DNA from: Frischella japonica
Lineage (GTDB): Bacteria; Pseudomonadota; Gammaproteobacteria; Enterobacterales; Orbaceae
Assembly (NCBI RefSeq): GCF_014489845.1
Contig: NZ_JABURY010000006.1
Location: 62,001-126,000 of the forward strand
Reading direction: 5' to 3'
Length of the DNA: 64,000 nt
The position numbers and the translations under genes are program-made. Each line of letters begins with the position of its first letter. The first letter of the stretch is position 1. The notes under the pieces were generated by a model. It did not search any database and was not told where the DNA came from. It worked only from the letters and a program-made list of their open reading frames with translations. Positions 38,935 to 47,863 of this stretch are shown one piece after another.

Positions 38935-39756
38935 ATGTTGGCTAAATTAAGTCATTCACTGATAGCATTAGGTTGTTTATTTATTAGCGGTGCTAATGCT
39001 AATTTGTTGACTAATCAACAAATAAATTTATTGCTCGAAAATGATGATGTTCAAGTTTTTACTCCACACTCAAAAGTAAAAAAAGTAACTTTATCTATCG
39101 CAAAAAGTACTGACCATAGTCAGGGTAAAACGATTGCGGAATATACCAAAGATGGTTTATTAATTAATTATTATCAAGTATCTGTAATTAAAGATGAAAA
39201 AAATGATCTGAGCCATAATCAAAACACGATGATTACTACGTTGATAAATATTGCAGATGGCCAATGGCAACGTAAACAAACTTTAAATACGTTAGAGATT
39301 GATAATAGTGTTTATACCCTAAAAAATGATCATATAAGTATGGTGATGATGTCTGAAGGAATGGCATATGAACAAAATATGGCACAACACGTTTTCCCTT
39401 TAAATAAGCATTCTGGTATTTGGGTAAATTTTAGTTATATGATTTTCCCTAAAAATGAGCAATTAAATATTGATTATCAGTTTGATCAAAATAGCCAGCT
39501 TAGTCATTATCAATATTTTATAACTGATGAGTATGGTAATCGAACAAAGGTTAAATTAAATTTTCAATATGATCAACAACAACGCTTAATTCAGTGTAAT
39601 GAAGAAGATGATTATCAGACCATTAATAAACCTGCAGAAAAAATTTTCAGCCATTTTAATTACTATGATTTTGACCGATTAGGCAACTGGCAAACTAAAA
39701 TTGAAAAAATGCATTCACAGACAGTGATTTATAGTAGAACAATAGAATATTGGTAA
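38935..39756 (+). CDS. Unrecognised exported protein
   Basis: 273 residues with an N-terminal signal peptide (LSHSLIALGCLFISGANA, cleavage about residue 22). The rest is polar and predicted to be beta-rich. The C-terminal part has YD-like repeats of the kind QFDQNSQLSHYQYFITDEYGNR, FQYDQQQRLIQ and FNYYDFDRLGNWQTKIE, which recall short RHS/YD-type sugar-binding repeats, but I cannot assign a family. Isolated gene between pgm and the DUF305 gene. Possibly periplasmic or surface exposed. Confidence 0.6.
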   Translation: MLAKLSHSLIALGCLFISGANANLLTNQQINLLLENDDVQVFTPHSKVKKVTLSIAKSTDHSQGKTIAEYTKDGLLINYYQVSVIKDEKNDLSHNQNTMITTLINIADGQWQRKQTLNTLEIDNSVYTLKNDHISMVMMSEGMAYEQNMAQHVFPLNKHSGIWVNFSYMIFPKNEQLNIDYQFDQNSQLSHYQYFITDEYGNRTKVKLNFQYDQQQRLIQCNEEDDYQTINKPAEKIFSHFNYYDFDRLGNWQTKIEKMHSQTVIYSRTIEYW

Positions 39757-40042
39757 TCATTAGAAAACAACATTGCATAATACTATTTACTGAGTGTTAT
39801 AGGTAGCAATAATAGCGCAAATGTCACTATTTGTATTAATTATTTATTCGTTAATAAATGTTTTTACTCTTCTCCCTTGATAACTTTTATGTAACAAAAA
39901 GATCATCCATTTAGCTTCCTTAGTAAAACAAATAATAAAAAATCTTTATTTTTCAAAATGTTAAATTGATTAATAGAAGATTCCTAAGCAAAAAATGGTT
40001 AAACTGAATAAATAATATTTGTTCACAATAAAGGAGTTTTAA

Positions 40043-40414
40043 ATGAAGAAATTCGTGTTAATCACTTGTTCAGTTTTATTCGTTTTATGTACAACACACA
40101 ACGCCATGGCAAATAAGGAGACAATTATGAAATCAATGCATAATGAACAGACTAACCCAATGATGTCTGATTATATGGCTGCAATGGATAAAATGCATAA
40201 ACCAATGATGGATGGTATAAAAAACCATAATCCTGATATTGCATTTATTAAAGGCATGATTCCACATCATCAAGGTGCTATTGATATGGCAAAAATAGAA
40301 TTGAAGTATGGTAAAGATCCTAAAACTAAAGCGTTAGCAGAAGAAATTATAAAATCGCAAGAAAAAGAAATTGCGTTAATGAAACAATGGCTTGAGACTC
40401 ATAAAGATAAGTAA
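40043..40414 (+). CDS. DUF305 family exported protein
   Basis: A 123-residue periplasmic protein with a signal peptide (to about residue 24, HNAMA) and one DUF305 (CopM-like, ferritin-like fold) domain: DIAFIKGMIPHHQGAIDMAKIELKYG and IIKSQEKEIALMKQWLE. The mature N-terminus is methionine-rich (MHNEQTNPMMSDYMAAMDKMHKPMMDG is the region, residues 32-58). Met and His clusters of this kind bind copper or silver in known family members; that function is inferred here. A GGAG Shine-Dalgarno precedes the ATG. Confidence 0.88.
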   Translation: MKKFVLITCSVLFVLCTTHNAMANKETIMKSMHNEQTNPMMSDYMAAMDKMHKPMMDGIKNHNPDIAFIKGMIPHHQGAIDMAKIELKYGKDPKTKALAEEIIKSQEKEIALMKQWLETHKDK

Positions 40415-40441
40415 TATTTAATTGATTTAATGCGTTAGTTT

Positions 40442-40466
40442 AAAGTCATCAGTATTGATGACTTTT
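40442..40466. terminator. Bidirectional terminator, DUF305 gene / aminotransferase gene
   Basis: AAAGTCATCA (40442-40451) pairs perfectly with TGATGACTTT (40456-40465) around a 4-base loop between two convergent genes. T-rich sequence follows on the plus strand and a shorter T-tract on the minus strand. Confidence 0.75.
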
Positions 40467-40493
40467 AATTTCGTTTAATTGAAAAAACATATA

Positions 40494-41672
40494 TTATTTA
40501 ATTAGCGATGCTAATGTTTTAATTCCTTGTTCAATTTGTTCTTCTGATACGGTTACAAACGCTAAACGTAAATAGTTTCTTTTTGGGTTATTAGCAAAAA
40601 AGCTTTCACCAGGAACAAAAGCAACTTGGTGATTGACTGCTAGTGTTAATAATTCAGTGGTATTGATATGCTCTGGTAATTCTACCCAGATAAACATTCC
40701 ACCTTCTGGTTTATTCCAATGTACCGTTTTAGGCATATATTTTTCAAGTTGCTGTAACATAAATTGGCAACGATGTTGATATAACTTACGAATATTAGGA
40801 ATATGTTCTAATAGATAGCCATCTTTTATGACTTCATAAGCAATATATTGTGTAAAACTTGGAGTATGCAAATCTGCTGCTTGTTTTAATTGCACAAGTT
40901 TACTAATCAATGCAGTGGGGCCAATTATGTAGCCTAACCGCATACCAGGTGCTAAAATTTTCGAAAATGATCCTAAATAAACAGTATTATTTGGTGCGTA
41001 ACTGATCAAGCTTGGTAAGCGTTGACCTTGATAATCCAATTCGCCATAAGGATCATCTTCGACTAATAATAAAGCATTTTTAATGGCTTTCTCAGCAAGT
41101 TTTTGGCGACGAGCTAATGATAAACGACGCCCTGTAGGATTTTGAAAATTAGGAATAGTATATAAAAAGCTTGCTGTTCGTGCATCTTCATCGGTTAGTA
41201 AATCAGGATTCAATCCATATCTATCGCTGTCAATCGCAATGTATTGGGGATCGTATTGGGTAAATGTTTGTAGACCACCTAAATAGGTTGGTGTTTCAAC
41301 TAATATTTTCGTACCATGATCAATTAATGCTTTCCCCAGTAGGTCTAATGCTTGTTGCGATCCGGTAACGATCAATACATTATCAACGGTTAATTGTAGC
41401 TTTTCACGATGATTAATAGTATCAATAATCCATGTCCGTAGTGGCTGGTAACCCTCGGTTGGTCCATATTGTAGAGCATGCAATGCATCTTCACTATTGA
41501 AAATATCATCAACGGCTTGTTTAATTTTCTTAACAGGAAACGAACTTGGTGAAGGTAGTCCACCAGCAAAAGAGATAACGTCTGGACGTTCAGTGACTTT
41601 AAGAATTTCACGAATTGCTGAACTTTTTAATGTGATTGCACGTTTAGAAAATTGCCATATTGTAGGTGACAT
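40494..41672 (-). CDS. PLP-dependent aminotransferase, class I (LysN/2-aminoadipate type)
   Basis: 392 residues, fold type I. Features: ISFAGGLPSPSSFP near the N-terminus, ALQYGPTEGYQPLR, TGSQQALDLLGKAL, the cofactor-binding NFQNPTGR and VEDDPYGEL, the Schiff-base lysine in YLGSFSKILAPGMRLGYI, and C-terminal RLAFVTVSEEQIEQGIKTLA. It resembles the 2-aminoadipate or multi-substrate aminotransferase group near the MocR catalytic domain, but without the GntR domain. The amino-acid substrate is not assignable. Divergent from alr. Confidence 0.88.
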   Translation of the reverse strand: MSPTIWQFSKRAITLKSSAIREILKVTERPDVISFAGGLPSPSSFPVKKIKQAVDDIFNSEDALHALQYGPTEGYQPLRTWIIDTINHREKLQLTVDNVLIVTGSQQALDLLGKALIDHGTKILVETPTYLGGLQTFTQYDPQYIAIDSDRYGLNPDLLTDEDARTASFLYTIPNFQNPTGRRLSLARRQKLAEKAIKNALLLVEDDPYGELDYQGQRLPSLISYAPNNTVYLGSFSKILAPGMRLGYIIGPTALISKLVQLKQAADLHTPSFTQYIAYEVIKDGYLLEHIPNIRKLYQHRCQFMLQQLEKYMPKTVHWNKPEGGMFIWVELPEHINTTELLTLAVNHQVAFVPGESFFANNPKRNYLRLAFVTVSEEQIEQGIKTLASLIK

Positions 41673-41845
41673 AAAATACCTAATTTTTATTATGTAAAAT
41701 AATAAATATAATACTTGTAAATTTGTTTGTCATTATGAAAAACAGAAATTAGAATAGTTAATTAAACAAGATAATTTCATCATAATAATCGGTTTTGTTT
41801 CATCATGCTATTAACCGAGCAAAAAGTGATGTAATTGAGGAAGGT

Positions 41846-42958
41846 ATGTCAGTTGCGACAATTGAAGTCAGTTTAACCGCGTTATTAAATAATGTAGCTT
41901 ATTTAAGAAAAATTTGCCCTACTAGTCAGATCATGGCAATTGTGAAAGCAAATGCTTATTCGCACGGTAAGGAAAAAGTTGCTATTTTATTAGATAATTA
42001 TGTTGATTATTTTGGCGTTGCCCGATTAGAGGAAGGGATTGACTTACGGAAAAAAGGAATTCAATCACCGATTGTTTTATTAGAAGGATTTTTTTTGCAT
42101 GATGATCCGAGCCTATTACAACAATACGGCTTGGAGACAGTCATCCATTGTTCGCAACAAATCGATGCATTAGCGCGGTTACCTAAAACTATGTCAATTT
42201 CCTGTTGGTTTAAGATTGATACGGGTATGCATCGATTAGGTTTTCGTATTGATCAGGCTGTTGATTACTTTAAACAACTCGCATGTTGCGAAGCAGTAAA
42301 AAAACCGATCAATATAATTAGTCATTTTTGTAGTGCTGACAATTTAACAGCTAACGAAACTATGACGCAAATCTCTTTATTTGATCGGTTTATCGATCAG
42401 ATAGATGATTCATCATTGCTAGGAAAACAGACGATTGCTGCTTCTGGTGGCATTTTAGCATGGTCAGAATCGCACCGAGATGTGATTCGACCGGGTATTG
42501 CACTATATGGTGTTTCTCCATTCGACTATAATGAAGATGGTAAAGCGACGGGAATGCAATTAGGTTTGAGGCCTGTGATGACCTTCAAATCAGAAATTAT
42601 CACAATACGCGAACATAACAAGAATGAGGCTGTAGGATATGGTCAAATCTGGAGAAGTGAACAAGATACATGTCTAGGTGTTGTGGCTATGGGGTATGGT
42701 GATGGTTATCCTCGGGATATTTTACCTGGCACACCTGTATGGATAAATGGCCGCTTAGTTCCAATTGTTGGAAGAGTCTCTATGGATATGATCTTAATCG
42801 ATTTAGGTTTAAATAGCGATGACCAAGCTGGCGATGAAGTGATATTTTGGGGGAATGAAGCGCTACCCGTTGAAAAAATTGCGGCCTATTCAGGGATGAG
42901 TGCGTATGAATTACTTACCCGTATTACTGAACGGGCTAAACTTCGTTATGTTGATTAA
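41846..42958 (+). CDS. alr: Alanine racemase
   Basis: Makes D-alanine for peptidoglycan; 370 residues, PLP enzyme. The PLP lysine K34 is in IMAIVKANAYSHG, KIDTGMHRLGF and IRPGIALYGVSPF are conserved, the catalytic tyrosine is in EAVGYGQIWRSE, and GYGDGYPRDI and VGRVSMDMILIDLG follow. I start at ATG 41846, preceded by GAGGAAGG (41837-41844). The frame is open to an earlier ATG at 41795, but those 17 residues have no counterpart in the family. mltG follows 18 bases after the stop. Confidence 0.95.
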   Translation: MSVATIEVSLTALLNNVAYLRKICPTSQIMAIVKANAYSHGKEKVAILLDNYVDYFGVARLEEGIDLRKKGIQSPIVLLEGFFLHDDPSLLQQYGLETVIHCSQQIDALARLPKTMSISCWFKIDTGMHRLGFRIDQAVDYFKQLACCEAVKKPINIISHFCSADNLTANETMTQISLFDRFIDQIDDSSLLGKQTIAASGGILAWSESHRDVIRPGIALYGVSPFDYNEDGKATGMQLGLRPVMTFKSEIITIREHNKNEAVGYGQIWRSEQDTCLGVVAMGYGDGYPRDILPGTPVWINGRLVPIVGRVSMDMILIDLGLNSDDQAGDEVIFWGNEALPVEKIAAYSGMSAYELLTRITERAKLRYVD

Positions 42959-42976
42959 CTTACATTATGACTAAGT

Positions 42977-43996
42977 ATGAAAGCTAAAATAATTACTTGT
43001 TGTTTAATAATATTTATTGTTTCTTTGTTAACGGTAGTCGCAACAGGGTGTTGGTATGTTAACCATTTTTTTCAACAACCAATACAATTTAATTCCGATA
43101 ATAATCTATTTACCTTAAAACGTGGCACATCGATAAATCAATTAGCTAATCAACTTGAGCAACAAGCTTTAATTAAAGATGCTTTCTTACTACCTTATTT
43201 ACTTAAAATGAACCCGTCATTAAAGAATATAAAATCGGGTACTTATCAATTAACAGAATCAATGAATTTGAAACAATTTCTGCAATTACTTAATAGTGGT
43301 AAAGAAGCACAATTTAACGTAAAGTTAATTGAAGGGAAAACGTTTAAAGATTGGTTACTGGTTTTGAAAAACACTAACTATATTGAACATCAGTTGGCTG
43401 AGCTTACCCCTTTGGAAATTGCTCAGCAATTAAAGCTAGATACCCCCTTAGAAGGCTGGCTTTTTCCTGATACCTATAGTTACACCATAAATTCTTCAGA
43501 TATTGATTTAATTAAACGGGCTTATCTCAAAATGCAAATGGTACTAGAGGATATTTGGGAAAACCGTGCCGAAGATTTACCCTATAAAAGCCCATATGAG
43601 TTATTAATTATGGCTTCAATTATCGAGAAAGAGACCGGACTTGATAGTGAACGCAGTAAGGTTGCTTCAGTGTTTATTAATCGGTTGAAAAAACGAATGT
43701 TATTACAAACTGACCCCACCATTATTTATGGTATGGGAGATAACTACAATGGACAAATCCTTACGAAAGATTTGCGTGATAAAACCAATCCTTATAATAC
43801 TTACATCATCTCAGGACTACCACCAACACCAATCGCTATGCCGGGGAAAGCATCCTTAGAAGCAGCAGCTCATCCAGACCAAACAGATTATTTGTATTTT
43901 GTTGCCGATGGTCTTGGTGGGCATACATTTTCGACTGATTATACCTCTCATAAAAAAGCTGTCGAAAATTACTGGCGATTAATGCGGAGTCGTTAA
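42977..43996 (+). CDS. mltG: Endolytic murein transglycosylase MltG
   Basis: Inner-membrane lytic transglycosylase that cuts nascent glycan strands and sets their length; 339 residues (E. coli 340). One N-terminal transmembrane helix (about 5-25), then the LysM-like part (FTLKRGTSINQLANQL), the catalytic glutamate in LLIMASIIEKETG and the typical TDPTIIYGMG, TNPYNTYIISGLPPTPIAMPG and LYFVADGLGGHTFS. In E. coli it neighbours pabC and tmk; here it follows alr, an equally sensible cell-wall partner. Confidence 0.96.
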   Translation: MKAKIITCCLIIFIVSLLTVVATGCWYVNHFFQQPIQFNSDNNLFTLKRGTSINQLANQLEQQALIKDAFLLPYLLKMNPSLKNIKSGTYQLTESMNLKQFLQLLNSGKEAQFNVKLIEGKTFKDWLLVLKNTNYIEHQLAELTPLEIAQQLKLDTPLEGWLFPDTYSYTINSSDIDLIKRAYLKMQMVLEDIWENRAEDLPYKSPYELLIMASIIEKETGLDSERSKVASVFINRLKKRMLLQTDPTIIYGMGDNYNGQILTKDLRDKTNPYNTYIISGLPPTPIAMPGKASLEAAAHPDQTDYLYFVADGLGGHTFSTDYTSHKKAVENYWRLMRSR

Positions 43997-44168
43997 AGCA
44001 GTAATAATTAAATAAATATCTAAATCACTCAATATATACAATCGTAATAGGACAGTTTAAGCATTTGAATTAGCGATATTAACCATTCTTTTATGACTTA
44101 TAAGATGATTTTTTAAAATCAAAACTATTTCCTATTAATCAGATTCACTGTATATAAAAACTAGAAAA

Positions 44169-44215
44169 ACACAATATATAGTGTATAATCCATAAAAAAT
44201 ATCCATATATAGTTT
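44169..44215 (+). promoter_or_regulatory. Paired NrdR boxes and -10 of the nrdDG promoter
   Basis: Box 1 ACACAATATATAGTGT (44169-44184) is a perfect match to the NrdR consensus acaCwAtATaTwGtgt. Box 2 (44200-44215, core CCATATATAG) has one core mismatch. Their centres are exactly 31 bases apart, about three helical turns, as in known nrd promoters. A TATAAT -10 (44184-44189) overlaps the end of box 1. NrdR-ATP/dATP binding should repress nrdDG. Confidence 0.85.
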
Positions 44216-44235
44216 TTAAGAGGTTGGGTGAGTTT

Positions 44236-46371
44236 ATGCCAGTAGTAATTAAACGTGACGGATGCCAGACAGCATTCAATGAAAGTCGCATTCGTGATGC
44301 CATTCTTAAAGCCGCTGTTGCCGCCAATGTGAATGATTCCGAATATTGTTCATCAGTTGCTCAAGTTGTCACTAATGAGATGATTGATCGTGAGCATGTT
44401 GATATTAACGAGATCCAAGACTTGGTTGAAAATCAACTTATGGCAGGACCTTATAAAAAATTAGCTCGAACTTATATAGAATATCGCCACGACCGTGATC
44501 GAATTCGTGAGCAGCGCAGTCGTTTAAATCAAGATATTAAAGGTTTGATTGAACAAAGTAACATGGCGATTTTAAATGAAAATGCCAATAAAGATAGTAA
44601 AGTTATTCCAACCCAGCGTGATTTATTAGCAGGAATTGTTGCTCGTCATTATGCCAAACAATATTTACTACCCAAAGATATTTCACGTGCACACGATCGT
44701 GGTGAAATTCATTATCATGATCTTGATTATGCGCCATTTTTCCCTATGTTTAACTGTATGTTAATTGATCTTGATGGCATGTTGACCAACGGTTTTAAAA
44801 TGGGTAATGCGGAAATTGAACCCCCAAGATCAATCGCGACAGCTACTGCAGTCACCGCGCAAATTATTGCGCAAGTTGCTAGCCATATTTATGGTGGCAC
44901 TACCATCAATCGTATTGATGAAGTGTTAGCAAAATTTGTTAAGATTAGCTTTGAAAAACATAAAAAAATAGCGGAAGAATGGAATATTCCGGATGCAACA
45001 GCTTATGCTGAAAGTCGTACGCGCAAAGAATGTTATGATGCATTCCAGTCCTTAGAGTATGAAGTTAATACCCTACATACAGCAAACGGCCAAACGCCTT
45101 TTGTTACTTTCGGTTTTGGTTTGGGAACCAGTTGGGAATCAAGACTAATTCAAGAATCTATTTTAAAAGTGAGAATTTGTGGTTTAGGAAAAAATCATAA
45201 AACAGCAGTATTTCCAAAATTAGTTTTTGCCATCAAAGATGGCGTTAATCATAAAGCCGGTGACATTAATTATGATATCAAGCAATTAGCTTTGGAATGT
45301 GCTTCCAAACGAATGTATCCTGATATTCTTAATTATGATAAGGTGGTTGAAGTAACGGGTTCATTCAAAACGCCAATGGGATGCCGTAGCTTTTTAGGTG
45401 TTTATGAAGAAGATGGTAAAGAGGTTCATGACGGTCGTAATAATTTGGGTGTTATTAGCTTAAATCTGCCACGTATCGCCATTGAAGCTAAGCATGATGA
45501 AGCACGTTTTTGGCAACTGTTAGATGAGCGTTTATTAGTATGTAAAAAAGCATTGATGACTCGTATTGCCCGTCTTGAAGAGGTTAAAGCCCGGGTAGCA
45601 CCGATTCTTTATATGGAAGGAGCATGTGGTGTAAGACTTAAAGAGGATGATTCGGTTGCTGAAATTTTTAAACATGGTCGAGCTTCTATCTCACTTGGTT
45701 ATATTGGTTTACACGAAACGATTCAAGCGTTATATGGTGATCAAATTCACCCGTTTGATAGTGAGGAATTGCGCCAGAAAGGGATACAGATTGTTAGCAG
45801 ATTACGTAAAGCGGTTGAAGAATGGAAGCAAGAAACCGGATATGGTTTTAGTCTCTATAGTACACCAAGTGAGAATCTTTGTGATCGATTTTGCCGACTT
45901 GATACTGCTGAATTTGGTGTGATACCGGGTGTGACCGACAAAGGTTACTACACCAATAGTTTTCATTTGGATGTACAAAAAAAGGTTAACCCTTACGAAA
46001 AAATAGATTTTGAAAAACCTTATCCTGAATTAGCAAGTGGTGGATTTATTTGTTATGGTGAATATCCTAATATGATTCATAACGTAAAAGCCTTGGAAGA
46101 TGTTTGGGACTATAGTTATACTCGCGTACCTTATTATGGAACTAACACGCCAATTGACGAATGTTATGAATGTGGTTATACCGGTGAATTTTCTTGTACT
46201 AGTAAAGGGTTTGTCTGTCCAAGTTGTGGTAATCATGATTCAGCTAAAGTTTCTGTCACGCGACGCGTTTGCGGGTACTTAGGCAGCCCAGATGCCAGAC
46301 CGTTTAATGAAGGTAAACAAGAAGAAGTTAAACGTCGAGTTAAACACTTGAATAATGGTCAAATTGGTTAG
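44236..46371 (+). CDS. nrdD: Anaerobic ribonucleoside-triphosphate reductase
   Basis: Class III oxygen-sensitive reductase making dNTPs without oxygen; 711 residues from ATG 44236 (E. coli 712). An ATP-cone lies at the N-terminus (VVIKRDGCQTAFNESRIRDAI). Highly conserved blocks include FPMFNCMLIDLDGML, HTANGQTPFVTFGFGLGTSWESRLIQ and STPSENLCDRFCRLDTAEFG. The zinc-binding cysteines are in CYECGYTGEF and CPSCG, and the glycyl-radical site is G680 in RRVCGYLGSPDARPF. An in-frame TTG at 44224 is a less likely start. Two NrdR boxes lie upstream and the activase gene nrdG follows. Confidence 0.98.
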   Translation: MPVVIKRDGCQTAFNESRIRDAILKAAVAANVNDSEYCSSVAQVVTNEMIDREHVDINEIQDLVENQLMAGPYKKLARTYIEYRHDRDRIREQRSRLNQDIKGLIEQSNMAILNENANKDSKVIPTQRDLLAGIVARHYAKQYLLPKDISRAHDRGEIHYHDLDYAPFFPMFNCMLIDLDGMLTNGFKMGNAEIEPPRSIATATAVTAQIIAQVASHIYGGTTINRIDEVLAKFVKISFEKHKKIAEEWNIPDATAYAESRTRKECYDAFQSLEYEVNTLHTANGQTPFVTFGFGLGTSWESRLIQESILKVRICGLGKNHKTAVFPKLVFAIKDGVNHKAGDINYDIKQLALECASKRMYPDILNYDKVVEVTGSFKTPMGCRSFLGVYEEDGKEVHDGRNNLGVISLNLPRIAIEAKHDEARFWQLLDERLLVCKKALMTRIARLEEVKARVAPILYMEGACGVRLKEDDSVAEIFKHGRASISLGYIGLHETIQALYGDQIHPFDSEELRQKGIQIVSRLRKAVEEWKQETGYGFSLYSTPSENLCDRFCRLDTAEFGVIPGVTDKGYYTNSFHLDVQKKVNPYEKIDFEKPYPELASGGFICYGEYPNMIHNVKALEDVWDYSYTRVPYYGTNTPIDECYECGYTGEFSCTSKGFVCPSCGNHDSAKVSVTRRVCGYLGSPDARPFNEGKQEEVKRRVKHLNNGQIG

Positions 46372-46395
46372 TCTTCTGGTATTGCTGTATTGATT

Positions 46396-46866
46396 ATGAA
46401 TTATCATCGTTATTATCCTGTTGATGTAGTTAATGGTCCGGGAACTCGTTGTTCACTGTTTGTCGCAGGTTGTATACATCAGTGTCGTGGCTGTTACAAT
46501 AAAAGTACTTGGTCACTAAATTCTGGTGTGCCTTTTACACAGGATGTGGAAGATAAAATCATAGCCGATCTGCAAGATACCGAGATTAAACGGCAGGGAT
46601 TGTCACTATCGGGTGGCGATCCATTGCATCCAAAAAATGTCCCAGTTATTCTTAAACTGGTAAAGCGTGTAAAAAACGAATGTCATCAAAAAGATATTTG
46701 GCTCTGGACTGGGTATAAAATTGACCAACTAACGCTACAGCAGCGTCAAGTGCTTGATTATATAGATGTATTAGTTGATGGAAAATTTGTACAAGACCTC
46801 GCTGATCCCAATTTAATTTGGCGCGGTAGTAGTAATCAAGTGATTCACCATCTCAATCATAAATAA
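46396..46866 (+). CDS. nrdG: Anaerobic ribonucleotide reductase activating protein
   Basis: Radical-SAM enzyme that generates the glycyl radical on NrdD; 156 residues. NYHRYYPVDVVNGPGTRCSLFVAGC is conserved with E. coli, and the 4Fe-4S motif CxxxCxxC is CIHQCRGC. LSLSGGDPLHPKNV, WLWTGYK, VLVDGKFVQDLADPNLIWRGSSNQ complete the match. I start at ATG 46396, by comparison with E. coli. It lies 24 bases after nrdD. Confidence 0.97.
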   Translation: MNYHRYYPVDVVNGPGTRCSLFVAGCIHQCRGCYNKSTWSLNSGVPFTQDVEDKIIADLQDTEIKRQGLSLSGGDPLHPKNVPVILKLVKRVKNECHQKDIWLWTGYKIDQLTLQQRQVLDYIDVLVDGKFVQDLADPNLIWRGSSNQVIHHLNHK

Positions 46867-46894
46867 AAATTACCAATTGTGAAAACAAAGTGAT

Positions 46895-46933
46895 ATAGCG
46901 AATTGAGATAAATGAAAGCTTAACATTCGCTAT
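46895..46933. terminator. Stem-loop between nrdG and can
   Basis: ATAGCGAAT (46895-46903) and ATTCGCTAT (46925-46933) form a perfect 9-base stem with a 21-base loop between two convergent genes. A T-rich tract (attctttt) follows on the plus strand. The long loop makes it a modest terminator. Confidence 0.4.
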
Positions 46934-46979
46934 CGATTATTCTTTTGATAAAATTGATGTTTTTTGCACCTTATGTTGT

Positions 46980-47642
46980 TTATATTAGATTTTCGTTCAT
47001 ATTTAATAGACTCGAAATTGCTTCACGATAATGAATTTCTAAATTTTCACGACTATTGGAGCTGATCTTTAAATCGGTGATGCGCCCATTATCAATGCCA
47101 TATACCCAACCATGAATACACACTTTTTGCCCTCGTTGCCATGCTGACTGAATAATCGTTGAGTGACCTAAATTATAAACTTGTTCAATCACATTTAATT
47201 CACATAAAATATCCATCCGTTGTTCAGCCGGAAAATCACCAAGTAATGAACTATAGCGAAACCAGATATCGCGAATATGTAATAACCAGTTATTGATAAG
47301 ACCTAAATCGGGATTCTCAACAGCGGCGCGAATACCTCCACAATCGAGGTGACCGCATACAATAATCTCTTCTACTTTTAGCACATCTATCGCGTATTGC
47401 ACCACAGAAAGGCAATTTAAATCGGTATGAATTACTAAATTGGCAACATTACGGTGTACAAAAAGCTCACCAGGTTCAAGCTCAGTTAATTTTTCTGCTG
47501 GGACGCGACTATCTGAGCAACCAATCCATAAAAATTTAGGTTTTTGGCTATTTGCAAGACGGGAAAAGAAAGTTGGATCTTCTGTGGCCATTCGTTGTGA
47601 CCAAATATGATTATGCGCGATAAGGTCATTAATATTTTTCAT
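46980..47642 (-). CDS. can: Beta-class carbonic anhydrase
   Basis: Interconverts CO2 and bicarbonate, essential for growth in air; 220 residues as E. coli Can. Zinc ligands are C42, D44 (IGCSDSRVP), H98 and C101 (CGHLDCGG), the same numbers as in E. coli, followed by [19 protein letters not shown]. Divergent from zntA. In E. coli this gene sits next to yadGH, which is elsewhere in this window. Confidence 0.97.
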   Translation of the reverse strand: MKNINDLIAHNHIWSQRMATEDPTFFSRLANSQKPKFLWIGCSDSRVPAEKLTELEPGELFVHRNVANLVIHTDLNCLSVVQYAIDVLKVEEIIVCGHLDCGGIRAAVENPDLGLINNWLLHIRDIWFRYSSLLGDFPAEQRMDILCELNVIEQVYNLGHSTIIQSAWQRGQKVCIHGWVYGIDNGRITDLKISSNSRENLEIHYREAISSLLNMNENLI

Positions 47643-47763
47643 TTTTATTTCTCTTTCTTATATGGGATCAGTAGTTTACTGATTGTCGTATTAAATATCA
47701 AATCGTAATCTGATTCCCAAATATAAGCCTAACTATTAATCAAGTAACTTGATGTAAAATTGT

Positions 47764-47794
47764 TTGACCTTGTAGTAACTTTAAGGATTATAGT
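47764..47794 (+). promoter_or_regulatory. MerR-type promoter/operator of zntA
   Basis: -35 TTGACC (47764-47769) and -10 TATAGT (47789-47794) are separated by 19 bases, the over-long spacing typical of MerR-activated promoters. The spacer holds the dyad CCTTgtAGTaACTttAAGG (47768-47786; 7 of 9 pairs match). A MerR-family activator bound between the two hexamers would realign them on metal binding. The zntA start lies 70 bases downstream. The MerR-type gene at 14201-14626 is the only candidate regulator in the window. Confidence 0.8.
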
Positions 47795-47863
47795 GATGTT
47801 AAATACAAGATACTGATCGAAATTAGTTAAAATTATTAAACATATCACTTATGAGGTAGATTT

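Noticed and set aside
44150-44166. Possible LexA box at CTGTATATAAAAACTAG
   Set aside because: The right half is CTAG, not CAG at the required spacing; it only resembles the left half.
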